From positions 26,917,141 through 26,981,140 of the forward strand of contig CP136065.1 of NCBI GenBank assembly GCA_032622095.1: DNA of 64,000 nucleotides. Reading direction: 5' to 3'. This DNA is from Siphonodentalium dalli. Its lineage: Eukaryota; Mollusca; Scaphopoda; Gadilida; Siphonodentaliidae. Below the pieces are notes generated by a model, which had not been told where the DNA came from, did not search any database, and saw only the letters and a program-made list of their open reading frames with translations. The stretch's first letter is position 1. Each line of letters begins with the position of its first letter. A program made the translations under genes and the position numbers. Positions 11,001 through 26,000 of the stretch are shown piece after piece.

Positions 11001-14000
11001 GGTAGTTTGAGATACCTGTTGGATGGCTTGGGACACAACCTGTGTGATTTGGAACACCAGTTGTATAGTTTGTGGCACTACTAGTGTGGTTTGGAATATT
11101 CCTTGAATTGGTTGGGGCATTAACTGGGTGGATTGAGACATCATTTGGGTGTTTGGGATGCATGGTTTGGGGTACTATACATGTATGTGTGGGAAGGATA
11201 CTATTTGCATATGGTTGTAGGTATTATATCCGACTGGTTATGGAAACTCTTTGGGTTGGTTGCATGGGACACTCTTTCGGAAGTTTGTGACAGTATTTGG
11301 ATTTGGGGCTCCTGTTGTATGGATTGGATACGCACATGTTAGTCTTGTATCCTACGTAGGCGATTTGTAACTCTGTTTTTGGGTTGGTACACTCGTTATA
11401 TGGTTTGGGACACTCACTTGATGTATTATGAAACCAGTTACTGGTTTTGGAAACTAGTATGATGGCATATATCACTACTTATTGGCTATCAATTTATTCA
11501 ATTCATTCGATATGTGAAGATTTAGCGAAAAATATACAAACACGCTTCAATTGTTGACTTCCGATCGCAATTATCGTCATCATTTTGAGACATTTTTAAA
11601 ACACCGAATTGACAAATCGTCGGGCTATTACTTACTATTATCGGACATATTGTATGGTGGCACAACTATAGCCATTTAGGCCTATAGTTTTCATATAAAT
11701 GAAAAATATACCATGATACTATACTTCCGTTTTCCATTTAGGATTTTTGCAGTCAAATTATGCATGAAATGACAGGTATAGTTAAGCCATGGCGACAAGA
11801 ATAATGCGTTTCTGATGCAGTTTTCTGTCACATTTATAACACTGAAGTCAGCGGTTATATACTCTCGGGAAAATAAGGATATCTTGACCACCATACATGT
11901 AGTTCCTGTTACATACACGGACATCTTTCAAAGTCGAAATATTTTTGAGCAGACATGCTAACGAACAAAAATAAAATAGATTAAATATAATCCTGGGGAC
12001 CTTGTTCCCGGAATAAAATTCCAATTTTCATAATTTTCTCACATGTGTTTTTTTTTTTGCATTTGTTTACCTAAATATAAACGACTTTCCATCCATGACA
12101 CGCATCAAAATATAGGATATGTTATTGTGTGGTCAGGACTCAAGGTTTGTAGTCGGCAGATTTGTTGACTAACAAGATTCCGATTTCACCATTTTTTTTT
12201 TTTTTTACATATTCTTGTAGCTTGACCCAAAAATGACAATTTTCCCATCCCGGGATGCATGGGGATTTTGGATACGTTATTGTATGGGTATAGTCACATT
12301 CACAAACAACAAAATAGGACCCTGTATCAAAAAGCTGTAGACAATTTTCCTCAAAGCGCTTTTTATATCAAAAACAGCTTAGTATATACGTACCTATTTG
12401 TTCTTGGTTTACTTCAAAATCGAGTCTAAGCGACTAAATATATAGTGTCCTCCGTTTCGGAGCGAGTGTCAAGTTAGTCCGTTTCATGTTTATCAATGTG
12501 TCATGTCAATGCTCTAGTTGACCAAATTCAGACATACATGTACATACCAAAGTTAGACAATACCTTAGTTGAAATGAAAAAATGCATCGTAGAATATCAT
12601 CTGGGTTAGCGTACATAGAACCATTATATGTCATATGCTCTCTGAATTCCAAGATGTCATGTTAAGATTCAGACCTGTGAGATGATCTTGTTTGTTCTAA
12701 GTGATAATTATCCTAATATTTCTGTCACATAGAACAAGGTGGTCATTCTAATGAATTTCAGTTCATTGATGTCATTTGAACTATTCATAGTATAATTAAG
12801 TTCCAGTATGTCCTAAGTACCAAAATATGCACCCTACCTGCAGTATTCTTCACAAAACAGGATTACATTTAATTTATGAATTATGATGCTTATTTATTCT
12901 AATAAAGAAATGATTTTCCAATCGGACAATGTTAGAAGTATATCCATAGTCTTAATAGTTGGCCCGCATCGGAGAATCAAACTTTAAAAATTGATTATCT
13001 CAAAAACATAAAAAATGCACTTACATGTAGGACAACCTGGAAATCAGGTCGCGATGTGTAGTCCCAAATTAACATTGTTTTAGTTACTTTTTCCCTTCTG
13101 TTGAGTTTCTATATCCCCTAATTTGCATAAGTTAAAATGAATAATCGAGGTGACTAATGGGTGAACTTCAATTGGGGAACTTCAGTCGGATCCTAGGTCT
13201 CCCATAGCAGTTGACGACTAAGCATAATGAGGTCCCCAGAGGGTGAATTTGGTGATGATAGCCTGCTGTGGGGGATAGCATCACTAAATTCACCCTCTGG
13301 GACCCTCATTCTGCAAATGTCAGACACACTAAATGTACAGGACCCTTATGATTACTGCATATCACCTACTCATCCATGGTGTGTACATTAACTGGTACTA
13401 GTATGCTTCATCCAATTTTCTCCTCAAATTTCAATGTGAACAGTCTTATTATGCCCCCGATCTCCGATGGAGATTTGGGGGTATATAGTGGAGCCCTCCG
13501 TCCGTCCGTCCTTCCGTCCGTCCGTCCTTCCGTCCGTCCGTCCTTCCGTCCGTCCGTCCGTCCTTCCGTCCTTCCGTCCGTCCTTCCGTCCGTACGAACA
13601 TTTCAACTCATAACTTTGGTTTCGCTAACTCAATTCAGTTGATCTTTGGTATGCTAATAGACCAGCCGGGGGGACAAGATTTCCCCATAACTGCGGTTTC
13701 GTCCGCCAATTTTTTCCAGAGTTACGCCCCTTTTTGGACTTAGAAAATTCAGTTTTCTGTGGCATACGAACGTTTCAACTCATAACTTTGGTTTCGCTAA
13801 TTCAATGCAGTTGATCTTTGGTATGCCAATAGACCAGCCGGGGGGACAATATTTCCCCATAGCCGTGGTTTCGTCCGCCCATTTTTTCCAGAGTTACGCC
13901 CCTTTTTTTACTTAGAAAATTCAGTTTTCTGCTACTTTTTTTGTTTCCAGATGATAACTTGATTTTGGATTGTTTATTTGCAAAACCCGTTTTTTTGTGT

Positions 14001-17000
14001 ATTACCAATATCGCAGTACAGGTCAAGGTAAAATTTCGGTTCAATCGGATAATTTTTGAGAGAGTTATGACCCTTTTTTCGACTTAAACAATTCATTTTT
14101 TTTTATAGAAAATTCAGTTTTCCTTCTATTTTTGTGGCACCAGACCAAATTTGAAGCTAATATAGAACAACATGTGGCATTTTTATAGCGCTTAACCAGA
14201 AAGTTTCTCTGATTGTACAGTCGGGGGCGTTACCTCCGCCTAGCGGTGCACTTGTATTTATTTAAAATTGCCTTCTGATATTCCCCCTCTTTAATCTTGA
14301 GGATATACGTATCGGTTATACTCGTGGGTATTAGAATGCTATAGACATTGATACAGGTGCATGTATTTTATTCCCGGTACATGTAAACCATATACATGTA
14401 GCTGGGTAGCGTACTCTGGAGAATGGATAGGAAATTAACTGGGAGACATTGACGTACATGTACTGCTGTGTTACCCTGTTTTATGCAGGGATCACATATG
14501 GACAACACAGTTTTAAACGTCTTCTTCATTTCACCGGGTACCTCTGCTTTGGTTGCACTGTAATAACAACACACAGGGGATCCACAGCTGTATTCATACT
14601 CAGGTGTGTCAATGCCGACATAGCATTATTGCAAGAAACATACATGTACTCGCGGTGTAAATCATGTTCGATCGGCAGGTATTGCACATCGGCGCTTTCC
14701 ATTATATAATTTTTTTGTCAACCTAGAAAAATAATTATGGTTGCCTTCAAAAAAATACTATAGGGTCGGTGGGGTTCCCTGAATAAAAACCTTATTTTCC
14801 TTGGCTTAAGAGAATGCATTGGCACACCTGCGAATTAATTTGATGCGATTCTGAATCTTTCATTGGATTCGATTTGAAACCGGCTGTCCTGATTTGAATT
14901 GAATCACCAGTTTTTTCTCATTACGGCAACGGACAACATTGCTTTTTTGTGAAGATAGCTTATGATACCAACAAAAGACCACACATTACACTATTGTAGA
15001 CTGAGCTATACTACATGTATATACATGTACACCACTGAAGCGTTGCACGACTGATGAAACTGATCTGGCAAAATTTCTAGCAAAATTTTATATATACATG
15101 TATGTATAACTTCAGCTACGTGAATGCCAGTACTGACTTCATTATTGCTTATGGTACCATTTCGATATTCTGTAGCAGAGATAGCCACAAAGAATGAGCA
15201 CTTAATTGGTTAAATGCGAAATTGATACATTTATGGATAATACTAGTATTTACATTATATAACGAAGGTCACATATTGTCGTTACAAAGTTAGTAAATTT
15301 GATACCAGTAAGGCCACTCAGTTAAGTGATATCTACATCTTCACTATTGATAAGTCTGATGTAATCATTCGATTAAAGATTCGATGCGATTTGGAATCAT
15401 TTGGATGATTCGATTCGAGATTCAATCGAAATGAAAATGCCCAATTCGCAGGGCCCTAGCAGATGGTTTTCGAAAAATTTCATGAAGATCCAGTCATGGA
15501 AGCAGGGACCAGCCGAGAGGGCGACGTGGGCGACTTCTTCGCCCTAGCGCCGTCCGCTTCGCCTTATTTTTGCAGTCGGGCGAAGTTCAAGTCGCCCTGA
15601 AAATTCCAAAGTTGACTGACGAAAATCGGCAAAATTCCCCAAATAATTTATGATAATTTACAACTGTCAACTGTGATTGCACACAATACTCCACTATCAG
15701 GGTGTATCATGGTGTTATAAAACAATTAACACCTGTATTGCTCCAATCTGGAAGCATGTTGACAACGGAGTCTGATTACTGGCACCTGTGAAAACATCGT
15801 CGGACCTCAAGTGTTAATCTGGTTGTTGTTATTTTTAGATTACCGTGATTACCACACCTTACAATGAAGATTACAACTCACACCTCTCACAATGTGTCAA
15901 TTCATCACTCCCTCTATGGAGTTTGGTTAAAGAAATTTTAAAACAAATTCATTTGTGAAGCATATTAAAATTTCAAACGGGATTACTAACAGAGCGCAGT
16001 AAAAGTGTTCATGATTTCGTTTCGTTTCGGTTTGATATATTGTTGGCATTTTTAAAAACCCGAAAAATATGAAATAAAATCCTGTCTTTCTCCCACAATT
16101 ACGATATAAAATGGTGCTATCCTCTCACAATTATGTTTGGGTATTATTAATAGTTATTAGGGTCATGAAGTGAACATAATGACTCCATATTTCAACCATT
16201 GTTTCATAAGTTTAATTGACATATGTCATCTCTCCTATTTTCGTTCTATAGCGATTCCTGTCGTAGTACTGATAAATTTAAATTTTGTAGACTCACTTCG
16301 CCCTATAGAACGGCCACTTCGCCTTATTTTTATAGTAGGGCGAAGTCATTTCGCCCTGAAAATCTGGTCTAGGCTGGTCCCTGCATGGAAGGGTTAAAAT
16401 ATCTGCGGTGCATGTCTTGTACTGCCCTAAGTAATTGACCCAGTAACTGGTTATTATGCGTTTATGTAGAATGAGGTCCCCAGAGGGTGAATTTGGTGAT
16501 GCTAGCCCACTATGCAGAATAGCGTCACTAAATTCGGGCACACTGCATGCATGTCCTTTATATACTGTATGTTAGACTATGAATCCCAACACAATTCATG
16601 GTTACATGCTTTATCTTGCTGGCCTTCTGTCCTTTGTTTATTCTAATCGTATCAGCATGCTAGGAACAAAATGCCCCGTTCCCAGTCCGGAGGTATTGAC
16701 TTTCTATATAGACATGCCTCAAGCAGTCTTTACAATTCGTTATTATTATTGTGTGATAACTATCATTAGAGCACCAAGGTCCCTAATTGTATATGTGTGA
16801 ACTGCCCAGCGACACTTATCAATCTCTATTGAAAGTATTGTTGATAAATATCTAGTCTGTTTCATTGGACTGAGTGTTGAGTCTATTAAATGAGGAATGT
16901 GTCTACCTTACCAGTAATCAATTATCCTTTCATTTCCTTGTGAATCACATAAAGAAGACTTCACTGGTTTACTTTTTATTTATCAATTACCTACTGCTAG

Positions 17001-20000
17001 GTGGTACATGTACATATATATTTAGTCATGTACCCAGGGAAGTGTTAGTATTGGGGTGGGGGTGATTCAATTTGATAAATTTCCTACTGCTAGGTGGTAC
17101 GGTACATATACATACAGTCATGTACCCAGGGAAGTGGTGACACTGGGGGGTTATTCACTTTTACCTACCGCTACTAGTTTGTCGTACATATACATTTAGT
17201 CATGTACTAGTACCCAGGGTAGTGGTAAGAGTGGGAGAAATTCACTTTTGTAAATTACCTACCGCTGTGTGGTACATAAACAGTCATGTACCCAGGGAAG
17301 TGGTGACAGTGGGGGGTATTCACTTTTATCAATACCTACCACTACTACTATGTCGTACATATACATTTAGTCATGTACTAGTACCCAGGAAAGTGGTAAG
17401 AGTGGGGGATTATTCACTTTTGTAAATTACCTACCGCTGTGTGGTACATATACAGTCATGTACCCAGGGAAGTGGTGACAGTGGAGGGTATTCACTTTTA
17501 TCAATTACCCACTGCTACTACTATGTCGTACATACACATTTACTCATGTACTAGTACCCAGGGAAGTGGTAAGAGTGGGGGATTATTCACTTTTATAAAT
17601 TACCTACTACTATGTGGTACCTATACAGTCATGTACCCAGGAAAGTAGTAACAGTCGGGGTAATTCACTTTTATCAATTACCTACTGCCAGGTTGTACAT
17701 TGACATGTACATGTGGTCATGTACACAAGGATGTGGTAACATATGGGGTGTGATTTAGGTGAGTTTTGAGTACCAATCTCGCTCTGTGTCACTTACAATC
17801 ATGAAATTTCCCAGGGGGTAATCAATTAAATGTTTATCACAAAATACGGTAGGCTCACAAAAGTCAATTAAATCATGCAATCTTGAGCTGGGACCTTCGC
17901 CTGAAATACATTATTAAGTAACAGGTATTAAACTAAGAATTATATTACCTGTGTTAATTTTTAAATGTTATAAAGTTCTCTCGTCAGAACTTTAAAAAGT
18001 TCCCAGGTTAACTGGTGGAATATGATCTCAACGGGCGTTGTCAGAGTACAGATTCATGATATGATCTAGAAAGCAGTATACTACATCTCTATTGTTCACT
18101 ATTTCCTGCTCCACCCGACATTGAGACATAGTGCTGACTATCATCGAGTGCATTATACTCACTATCTATACACACATGATCATGTGTTTATAATGTAGCA
18201 GCTTATTGAAGGGCTGTTTCTTATTGTCTCTGTAACCTTGTTTTCTTTAATAGGCCACAACAATAAAATAGTCTGGTTTACAAACATTTGGGTTGAAAAA
18301 AGTAGATGCAGAAGAGAAACAAAATTAAAATATGCCTCACCACCTCAACAATTGACAAATAGCAGAACTGTCTATGAATATCACAAGAAGTTTACTCAAA
18401 TTTGAAAAATTAACTGAGGTATTTCATCCCACAGAACTGAATAAATAGTAAAAGAAAGAAAATAATGTGAATGCAAAAAGTAGACTCTGCTTTTATGCCA
18501 TCAACTACTTTCTTCACCACTCTGACCACATGATTCATATTAAACATGAACATATATACTAGTACATGTTCTTGTACATGTACCAATTAATTGTTTTGTT
18601 TTTGTTTTTTTGGACAAAATGTCAAAAACCAGTCCATTAACCCTTCCATGACTTGAGCTTCCTGAAATATGGTGAAAACCCTGTGCCAATGCATTCTCTT
18701 ATATATGGGCGCCTCACATATATAAGAGAATTAAATGTAAAGTGAAAAGTAAAGATAAAGGTGGGGATATTTTACAAAAGAATGACAGTACGAATGGAAA
18801 TAAAAGTATAATGAAGATAACGTGAAAAAGAAAACAAAAATAAAAATATTCAAGAAAGAAAGTACAGTCAGATTGTTTCTGGGAGACAACAAGAAAAGGA
18901 AGGCTATAGATTTAATAACGCTGATAGAAGAATATGGATTTAGGGGAGCAGTAATGGCTTGTGTTCCTGTGGGAAGTGATTCACATGATGTGACGACAAC
19001 CGATTGCAATACATTAAAGATTCTCACTCAAGTATAGCACCATGGAGAATATATAGTGACACCATGGTTGTGTCCTTCATGCACCTCCCATCGTACATTA
19101 CTGATGTAGAGATCATTAACCCTTTGGAGAGTATTTGTAACGTCATATACATGATGTCATGAGTAAATTTAATGTCAACGTCATAGCAATAATAATTAAC
19201 AAGTTTGGGTCAAAAGGGTCCAATAATTTGTTTTAATATGTGTGCATTTTCTGTTAACGTGTGTTATCATAATCGATTGCACTTAAACATTTGGGAAATT
19301 ATATTTATCAAAATAACTCCTATACAAATCATTTATAAATCAGATGATTTATTGAAGTTATGTCTACATAAATTGACACTTCCTGAAACGACATTTTTGT
19401 CGTTCCACTCGCGAACCGCACGGCGACATATATGTCGTTCTACTCGCCAAAGGGTTAAACTGTTGGAGAAATGGCAAGTGACAGTGATGTCTGCTATACA
19501 AGGCACTATTACAAGGATACTAATGTAGCTGATGGAACGAGATACATTGTATGTGAGGGTAAAATTCCCACCGACATTAAATCTTTACCCTATGCCATGA
19601 AATTTGACACAGTTGAAGATTGAGGTACTTCAAAGTCTTTCATGATGATCAGGTGAAAGTGTATACAGCATGCCTTTCTCCCAAACATTTAACCCTTTGA
19701 GTGCCAGGGATCTCATCGGCCCTAAACCTACAAAATAAGTCTGTTAACCCTTTACCCAACAGAACGGCCCTGTGCCAATGCATTCTCTTATATATGCGAG
19801 TCGACCATAGGTCGCCTCGCATATATAAGAGAATGCATTGGCTTAACACATTAAAAATTATAAAATTGTTAAAGAATGTAATGCATTCTCTTATATATGC
19901 GAGGCGACCTATGGTCGACTCGCATATATAAGAGAATGCATTGGCACAGGGCATAACTGTAACTATCACAATGTGGTCAAGGAGCCGGTTCCAATGATAT

Positions 20001-23000
20001 CCATATTTGTATGGTTCTATTGAGACAGACCGAAGATATTTTAGGCTGTTGAAGCTTTATTTGGCCGGTTATGGCCGGTTTGTTGGGTAAAGGGTTAAAG
20101 AATATAAGAATAAATTATTAAAATTGTAAAAAATTATATAAAAACAAAAAACAAAACAAAAATTGTTAGGCCAATGCATTCTCTTATATATGCGAGGCGA
20201 CCTATGGTCGACTCGCATATATAAGAGAATGCATTGGCACAGGGTATATGGGTTGATACAAAAATCGACCTGGCACTCAAAGGGTAAATAAAGAGCTGTC
20301 CTAGGTTTGCTTGTTATCGGTGTGGTTTGGTGGATCATAAAATCAAATTATGTGATACAGAGTTGTATCGAAAATGAAATAAGATTGAGGAAAAATGTGC
20401 TTGTATGATTTTCTATGAAGTCGGTGAAGATGAAGATGAAAGTGACAACGACAAAATGAATGAAGATTATTCATATAGATATAGATATACATGTATATAT
20501 ATATGTGAAAAGTATGGAGGTACAGTAAGTGAGACAACATATACATGTAATTTGGATGAAGAAAATGTTAGTGTAAATAAGGCCAAGTTCAAATTTTCTG
20601 GTATAGCTGATCGAGTACAGGGACCAGAAACCAAAAGAAGGTTGGCAAGTAGCAGCAACAGACGGCTGGGATTCAAAACAGAATAATGTACAGATACAGT
20701 AATGCCCAAAATAATTGAATCCTTAACAACAGCAGAATTATGGGTAACTTTTCAGGATTTTGTCAGAAATATGGATTATTGCCATTCATCAGAAAGCTCT
20801 CACTGAGAGCTTTCCGATGAATGGCAACAAGCCATATTTCCGACTAAATCTTGAAAAGTTACCCATAATTCTCCTGTGGTTAAGGAGTCGATTACTTAGA
20901 GCATTACTGTATCTCTGCAAGAATTACAGACCAAGATGCATTGCGCCGCAGTCTGTTTCTTTACAGATAGCCAAGCGGGTTATAACATAATTATAAACCA
21001 GTTCACATCCTGAGGAAAACTGAATAAAACCACTTTCCATCCGATGATTGCCTATCAATTACCATTCAATAATAGATTAATTGAATGTGTTGTGGTGTCG
21101 GCTAAACAATTCAAATTCTTGTTGACCATCGGAGTCCTGGTACGATCGTGCTGTTGAAAATCACACCTTCCGCTATCACAGGCTCTCCTGGTCGGCTCAA
21201 TCTCCACTTAATGCAAATTTCTTGGTGAGTTTTGGCATACAGATTCATACAATAAATATTGTTCATGCAATGGAGCGATTTTATTGGCCGAGGGGGTGTG
21301 AATCAGTTTATAAATGTACATGTAACTCTTCTATTAGAATCAGCAATTCACAGTTTATACATTTTAAAGTGATGTGAAACACTCCAACAGGGTGATCGAA
21401 TAGAAATAGAGAATAATCTTGTTCAAAGTTGTAATTTTTACAAATTTATATCCAAATTGACAACACACACTCATTCTTATATATTAATTAATTGCAGTGA
21501 CTCTCGATGGGGAAATCATTTTCGTTAGTTTATCGCCGATAGATACCGTATGTCCCGAATCGAGTAGTAAATATTTACAATTGAGCGTAGTTCAGACGAT
21601 GTTTTCTATGGAGTGGTAGGGTCATATTTAGCTTCAGATTTTCGGCAATGTTAGTAGAATGTTACATTCCTCCAGTTGGCATAGTGCCTGAATACTAAGT
21701 TATCAGTTTTACGCACTCGAACAAGTACATTACATGTCTTTAACCGTTTAGTTACAGAGACATGATTTATTTGCTTCTGTCTTGTCAAATGTAACTGGGC
21801 CATTTTCCCCTGGCAAAAACATTGTTGGAATTTTTAAGTCATGAATTTCACGGAGAAGACCCAACAGAGTTGTCAATCTTCTGATATTTACCTCTGATTA
21901 AAATGGTGTCTGCTATTAAGGGGTTTCCACGCCTGAGCTACATGTATGTCAGGAGGTGGAAAGTTTAGTTTGACCCGCACAGAAAACTAATTAATTGTTA
22001 AGCTAGTACACCACATTATATTCTATCTGAAGACCACATCAAGCTTATTCTATAACAATAAAAATGTCAAAAAGATGACTTTAATCATAGTTTTAGAAGG
22101 GATATTTTCTGATCAGTGTTCTCAGCAAGTACATGTAGACAAATTTAGCAGAAATGAATAACTAATAGTACTATAAAAAGTACATGATCTGAACTACTAA
22201 AAGGGTAGAATGGCAATTTAATTGAGTTCAATACTGCTTCAAGAATCTGATATTATGTTAGGTGTCAATCAAGGGGAAACCCCTTAAATTAATCTAACAA
22301 TATTACTGAGTTAATTTGCGAAACATTCAACTCATAAAACAATTGAATTCACCGTTAATGCGGTGCATCACTTGTCTCTGTGGAACATTCAACTCATAAA
22401 ACAATTGAATTCACCGTTAATGCCGTGCATCACTTGTCTCTGTGGAACATTCAACTCATAAAACAATTGAATTCACCGTTAATGCCGTGCATCACTTGTC
22501 TCTGTGGAACATTCAACTCATAAAACAATTGAATTCACCGTTAATGCGGTGCATCACTTGTCTCTGTGGAACATTCACATATGAAATTGCATAATGAGAT
22601 ACAAGCCTTGAAATAGTGTGTCTGTCATTTGCAGAATGAGGTCCCCAGAGGGTGAATTTAGTGATGCTACCCCTCATAGCGGGCTAGCATCACCAAATTC
22701 ACCCTCAGGGGACCTCATTCTGCTTACGCCTCAGCAGAATGAGGTTCCCAGAGGGTGACTTTGGTGATGTTAGCCCACTATGCGGTGTAACATCACTAAA
22801 TTCACCCTCTGGGGACCTCATTCTGCAAATGACAGGCACACTATTTCAAGGCTTGATGAGATATACTAGTAGTAATATGGTATACCCGGTAGGTACATGT
22901 AGACAAAATAGTCCCACTTAAATCTGGCAATTATTTGTGAATCTCATCATTATTGGACCAGTTTTAACAAGAACCTTGTATTACATTATAGTGTAGTGAC

Positions 23001-26000
23001 TTGGCGACAAAATTTTGTCATATTGGAATGGACTGGCCAAAAGTGCCATTTTTTTATATTATGTCAAGTTAGGTGTGCTCTTTCAGAAAGTGAACTAGAA
23101 ACAGGTTTCTGATCAATATTAACCCTTGATTCCAGTATAAATCGATTATGGCGGCCAAATTCAATCATTATTTCACCATGACGTTCCAACTGGTATACAA
23201 TTTAAGGCACATGCATAATAATGGCATCATTCCATCCAGCATTGTCATATTTTGAAGATATTAGCAATCCAGGCTGACCAAATTTGAAAATTATCACTTT
23301 TTGGACCAAAAGCATGAAATTTTGTCATAAAATCATTCTCGTTTCAATTATTTCGGAATAATAAACAGACAATTTCTCAAAACTGTTTCAGTGCAGATCA
23401 AAGGTTAAGATCTTAAAAATTTCAGAAATGTATACTGCAAACAAAATATACAACATCTAGGACAAATTCGTAACCATATTTTAGACATTTTGGATTATGT
23501 TACCCCTCACCCCAAAAATCATGAAATTTTGTGATAAGCATCCGATAGAACATGGATGAGAATCTATAAAGGACACTATTCGATCACATTTCTAAATACT
23601 GTAATTGCAATTACACACACAATGACCAAAGTTGAAATTTACAACTTTTTCGACTAAAATATGCAATTTGGTAAGAAAATCCTCGTCATTTCAAATATTT
23701 TGGTCCAATAAATGGTCATTTACACATAGGATATTTGCGATAGTTCAAAATGTTTGGTCTTAAATGTTTTGGACATATATACTGAAAACAATGAATACAT
23801 TTTCTGTGGTTAATATGTAACAACGTTTCAGAAAATTTGGTTTATGTTACCCCTCACCCCAAAAATCACGAAAATGTGACTTGTTGTAAAGATTCAATAA
23901 ATCTTTGGTTAAATCTTATAAAGTGAGTTTGTCGATGACAATTAGTCATATATTGGTATGTAACAATCTCATTGACAGTATACAGTTTAAATTTACAATT
24001 GTATGCCTAATAACAGCTATATTTTATCGTAAAATAACCATCATTTCAAATATTTTCAACCAATATATGGGCATTTTCTCAAACATTTCCCAAGATCGTA
24101 TACCACATGGGGCCTTGAAAGTTTCGAAAATGACTGTCGAATACAACACATTTAAAGGTGTATACATGTCATGTCTTGTGAAATAGAATAAAATTCAAAA
24201 AATCTATTATACCATAAATATTTGAAGATGTTGACTTATATAATCTACAATTGTAGCATACAAGAGGGGGTATATATAGACATGTAGTTCAGATCACAAC
24301 TTTAATTTGTCTATCAATAATACACATAACATAAAGATGGTCTATCTTTGTTTATACTCTGTTCTTAAATTCACGTTTGTTTTGTTGTACCTGTATAACT
24401 ATAATGTGCACAGTCTGATCATACCAGCGGATATATAGCAACTCATAGATTGTCATGTTATAATCACCGGTGACCATACCGGTGACCATGTTGATACATT
24501 GAACAAATATTTTAGGCATTCTTAATATCACAATTAAAACTGCATAATTATGTGCATGGTAAATCAGCTATTGCACATTTGCACCTGTTACAAGTTTGGG
24601 ATTTGCAACAACACTTGATGAGTTCTGAACACACAGCTGCAGCCTCTGGTAATGTAGTCCACAATGGTTTACATCCATGATCTTCAACTGTCAATTCCCA
24701 GTCATGCGGGCCATGTATTGGAATTGTTATGTCATGACAAGTGTACCACAATCCTGCCTGGTATATGGCTCATTTCATATGCTGTATTATGGCCCCTTTT
24801 GACCGACAAGTTTTGGAGAATTCTCTTCATATGCCTCGTTATCAGCAACTTTTTTCAACCTTTATTATAATTAATGGTAATGAAACGTTCGAGTTCTTTG
24901 AAAATATATGAGGACGAATCTAGTTGAATAAAAGGTTGATTCGCCTATAGAAGAAATGTACATGTAACGGGATAATATTTCCATGCTATCCAGAAACTTT
25001 TTCTGCCCTTTATATGGAAGAACAAAGTGGTATCAAAATCAGATATCGAATGAAAATTGGGTAGTGATAACAATTGTCATCGCCCAGAGGGGAAAATGTG
25101 CTGTTGTCATGGTACAATGTTTTAGTTTTGCCTGTTCCTAGAGAAACACATGTATCACCACCACTGTTAGCATCCGTAAACTTTGAAAACAGACCGATGA
25201 CCATTACTAGGACATCTGTGTCAACAATCCGAACACGGATGGTCGTCAGCCCACAAGAAAGCGCATGGATAATGTGCGGCACAATTCTAATATCAGATTC
25301 CTCCTGATAACAGTTTCTCAAGATTTACTAGGAAGAATTTGCTATTTTGAGAGTTGACGAACAATCTGTCATGTTTAACACTTTATCATCATGTTCTGAC
25401 GCATTACTTGTCAGGAATACAAAAAGTTCAAGCTTATTGTCAGAATGACGGAGGAAGTCATTCCATTTTTTTGGAATCTTAGTTTGGCCACCAGCTTTTC
25501 GTCCAAGACCTATACCACGATTCTCATTAGTGCTGCCTTTTGTGCTGCTTTCAAAATACCTATCCCACACAACACACATGACATTAACACTTCTTAGTTT
25601 GTATAGTAGAAACTTCATTGGTGATTATGTAATCATTAAAAGTACATGTAGGTCCTATCGCAGGCACAATTATATGCACAAGAACGCCTCCATCAAATAT
25701 CTTGCACGTACTTCCAATATTTTATTTCTTGTAATAGTGTGTTCGAACAACATTTGGGCAGTTCAAAAAACCCGAAATCGCTTCTCCGCTATTCCAAACG
25801 ATCAAGTGCAGGAACAGGAGAACATCAAATTGAAAGGAAATGGAGGGTTGATCGGTTTAACAGAGAGTTCATCAACAATAACGAGATGGCTAGAACTCCC
25901 CGAACCAGACGTGTTTTTCTCTCATGAGAGTCGGCTATTTCCCCCGCCTTATCAATGGGAGGTAAATTCAAGGGGACACAATCTGATTTGCTGGGATGTA

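Larger units (their letters stand above)
14806..16400. mobile_element. Right half of a CCATGACTGG-type MITE broken by two hAT-like insertions
   Basis: Pieces TAAGAGAATGCATTGGCACA (14806), GGTTTTCGAAAAATTTCATG (15464) and GTCATGGAAGGGTTAA (16383-16397) are contiguous in intact relatives (e.g. 47684-47947 in inverse). Here they are separated by 14825-15459 and by 15503-16383. Confidence 0.75.
18822..20686 (+). pseudogene. CCHC zinc-knuckle (gag/ORF1-like) pseudogene split by MITEs
   Basis: Coding-like blocks on the + strand are separated by insertions. 18822-19037 is basic, then [20 protein letters not shown]. 19481-19690 reads [20 protein letters not shown] then, after a frame change, [20 protein letters not shown]. 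20290-20390 has [17 protein letters not shown], a CX2CX4HX4C knuckle. 20405-20686 is acidic and then basic ([11 protein letters not shown]...PETKRR). Two TTAA elements (19116-19458, 19689-20287) interrupt it, with stops and a frameshift elsewhere. The arrangement resembles ZCCHC3-like/gag proteins found in many copies in molluscs; that link is from memory. It is dead and unrelated to the host gene. Confidence 0.6.

Noticed and set aside
10558-11475. Minus-strand frames with SQ/TQ-like decapeptide repeats
   Set aside because: The regularity follows from the 15/30-bp minisatellite; several phases are open at once, and no start, splice or homology support exists.
22322-22580. CRISPR-like array
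   Set aside because: The 62-bp units are directly adjacent with no unique spacers, and the setting is a eukaryotic intron; it is a minisatellite.
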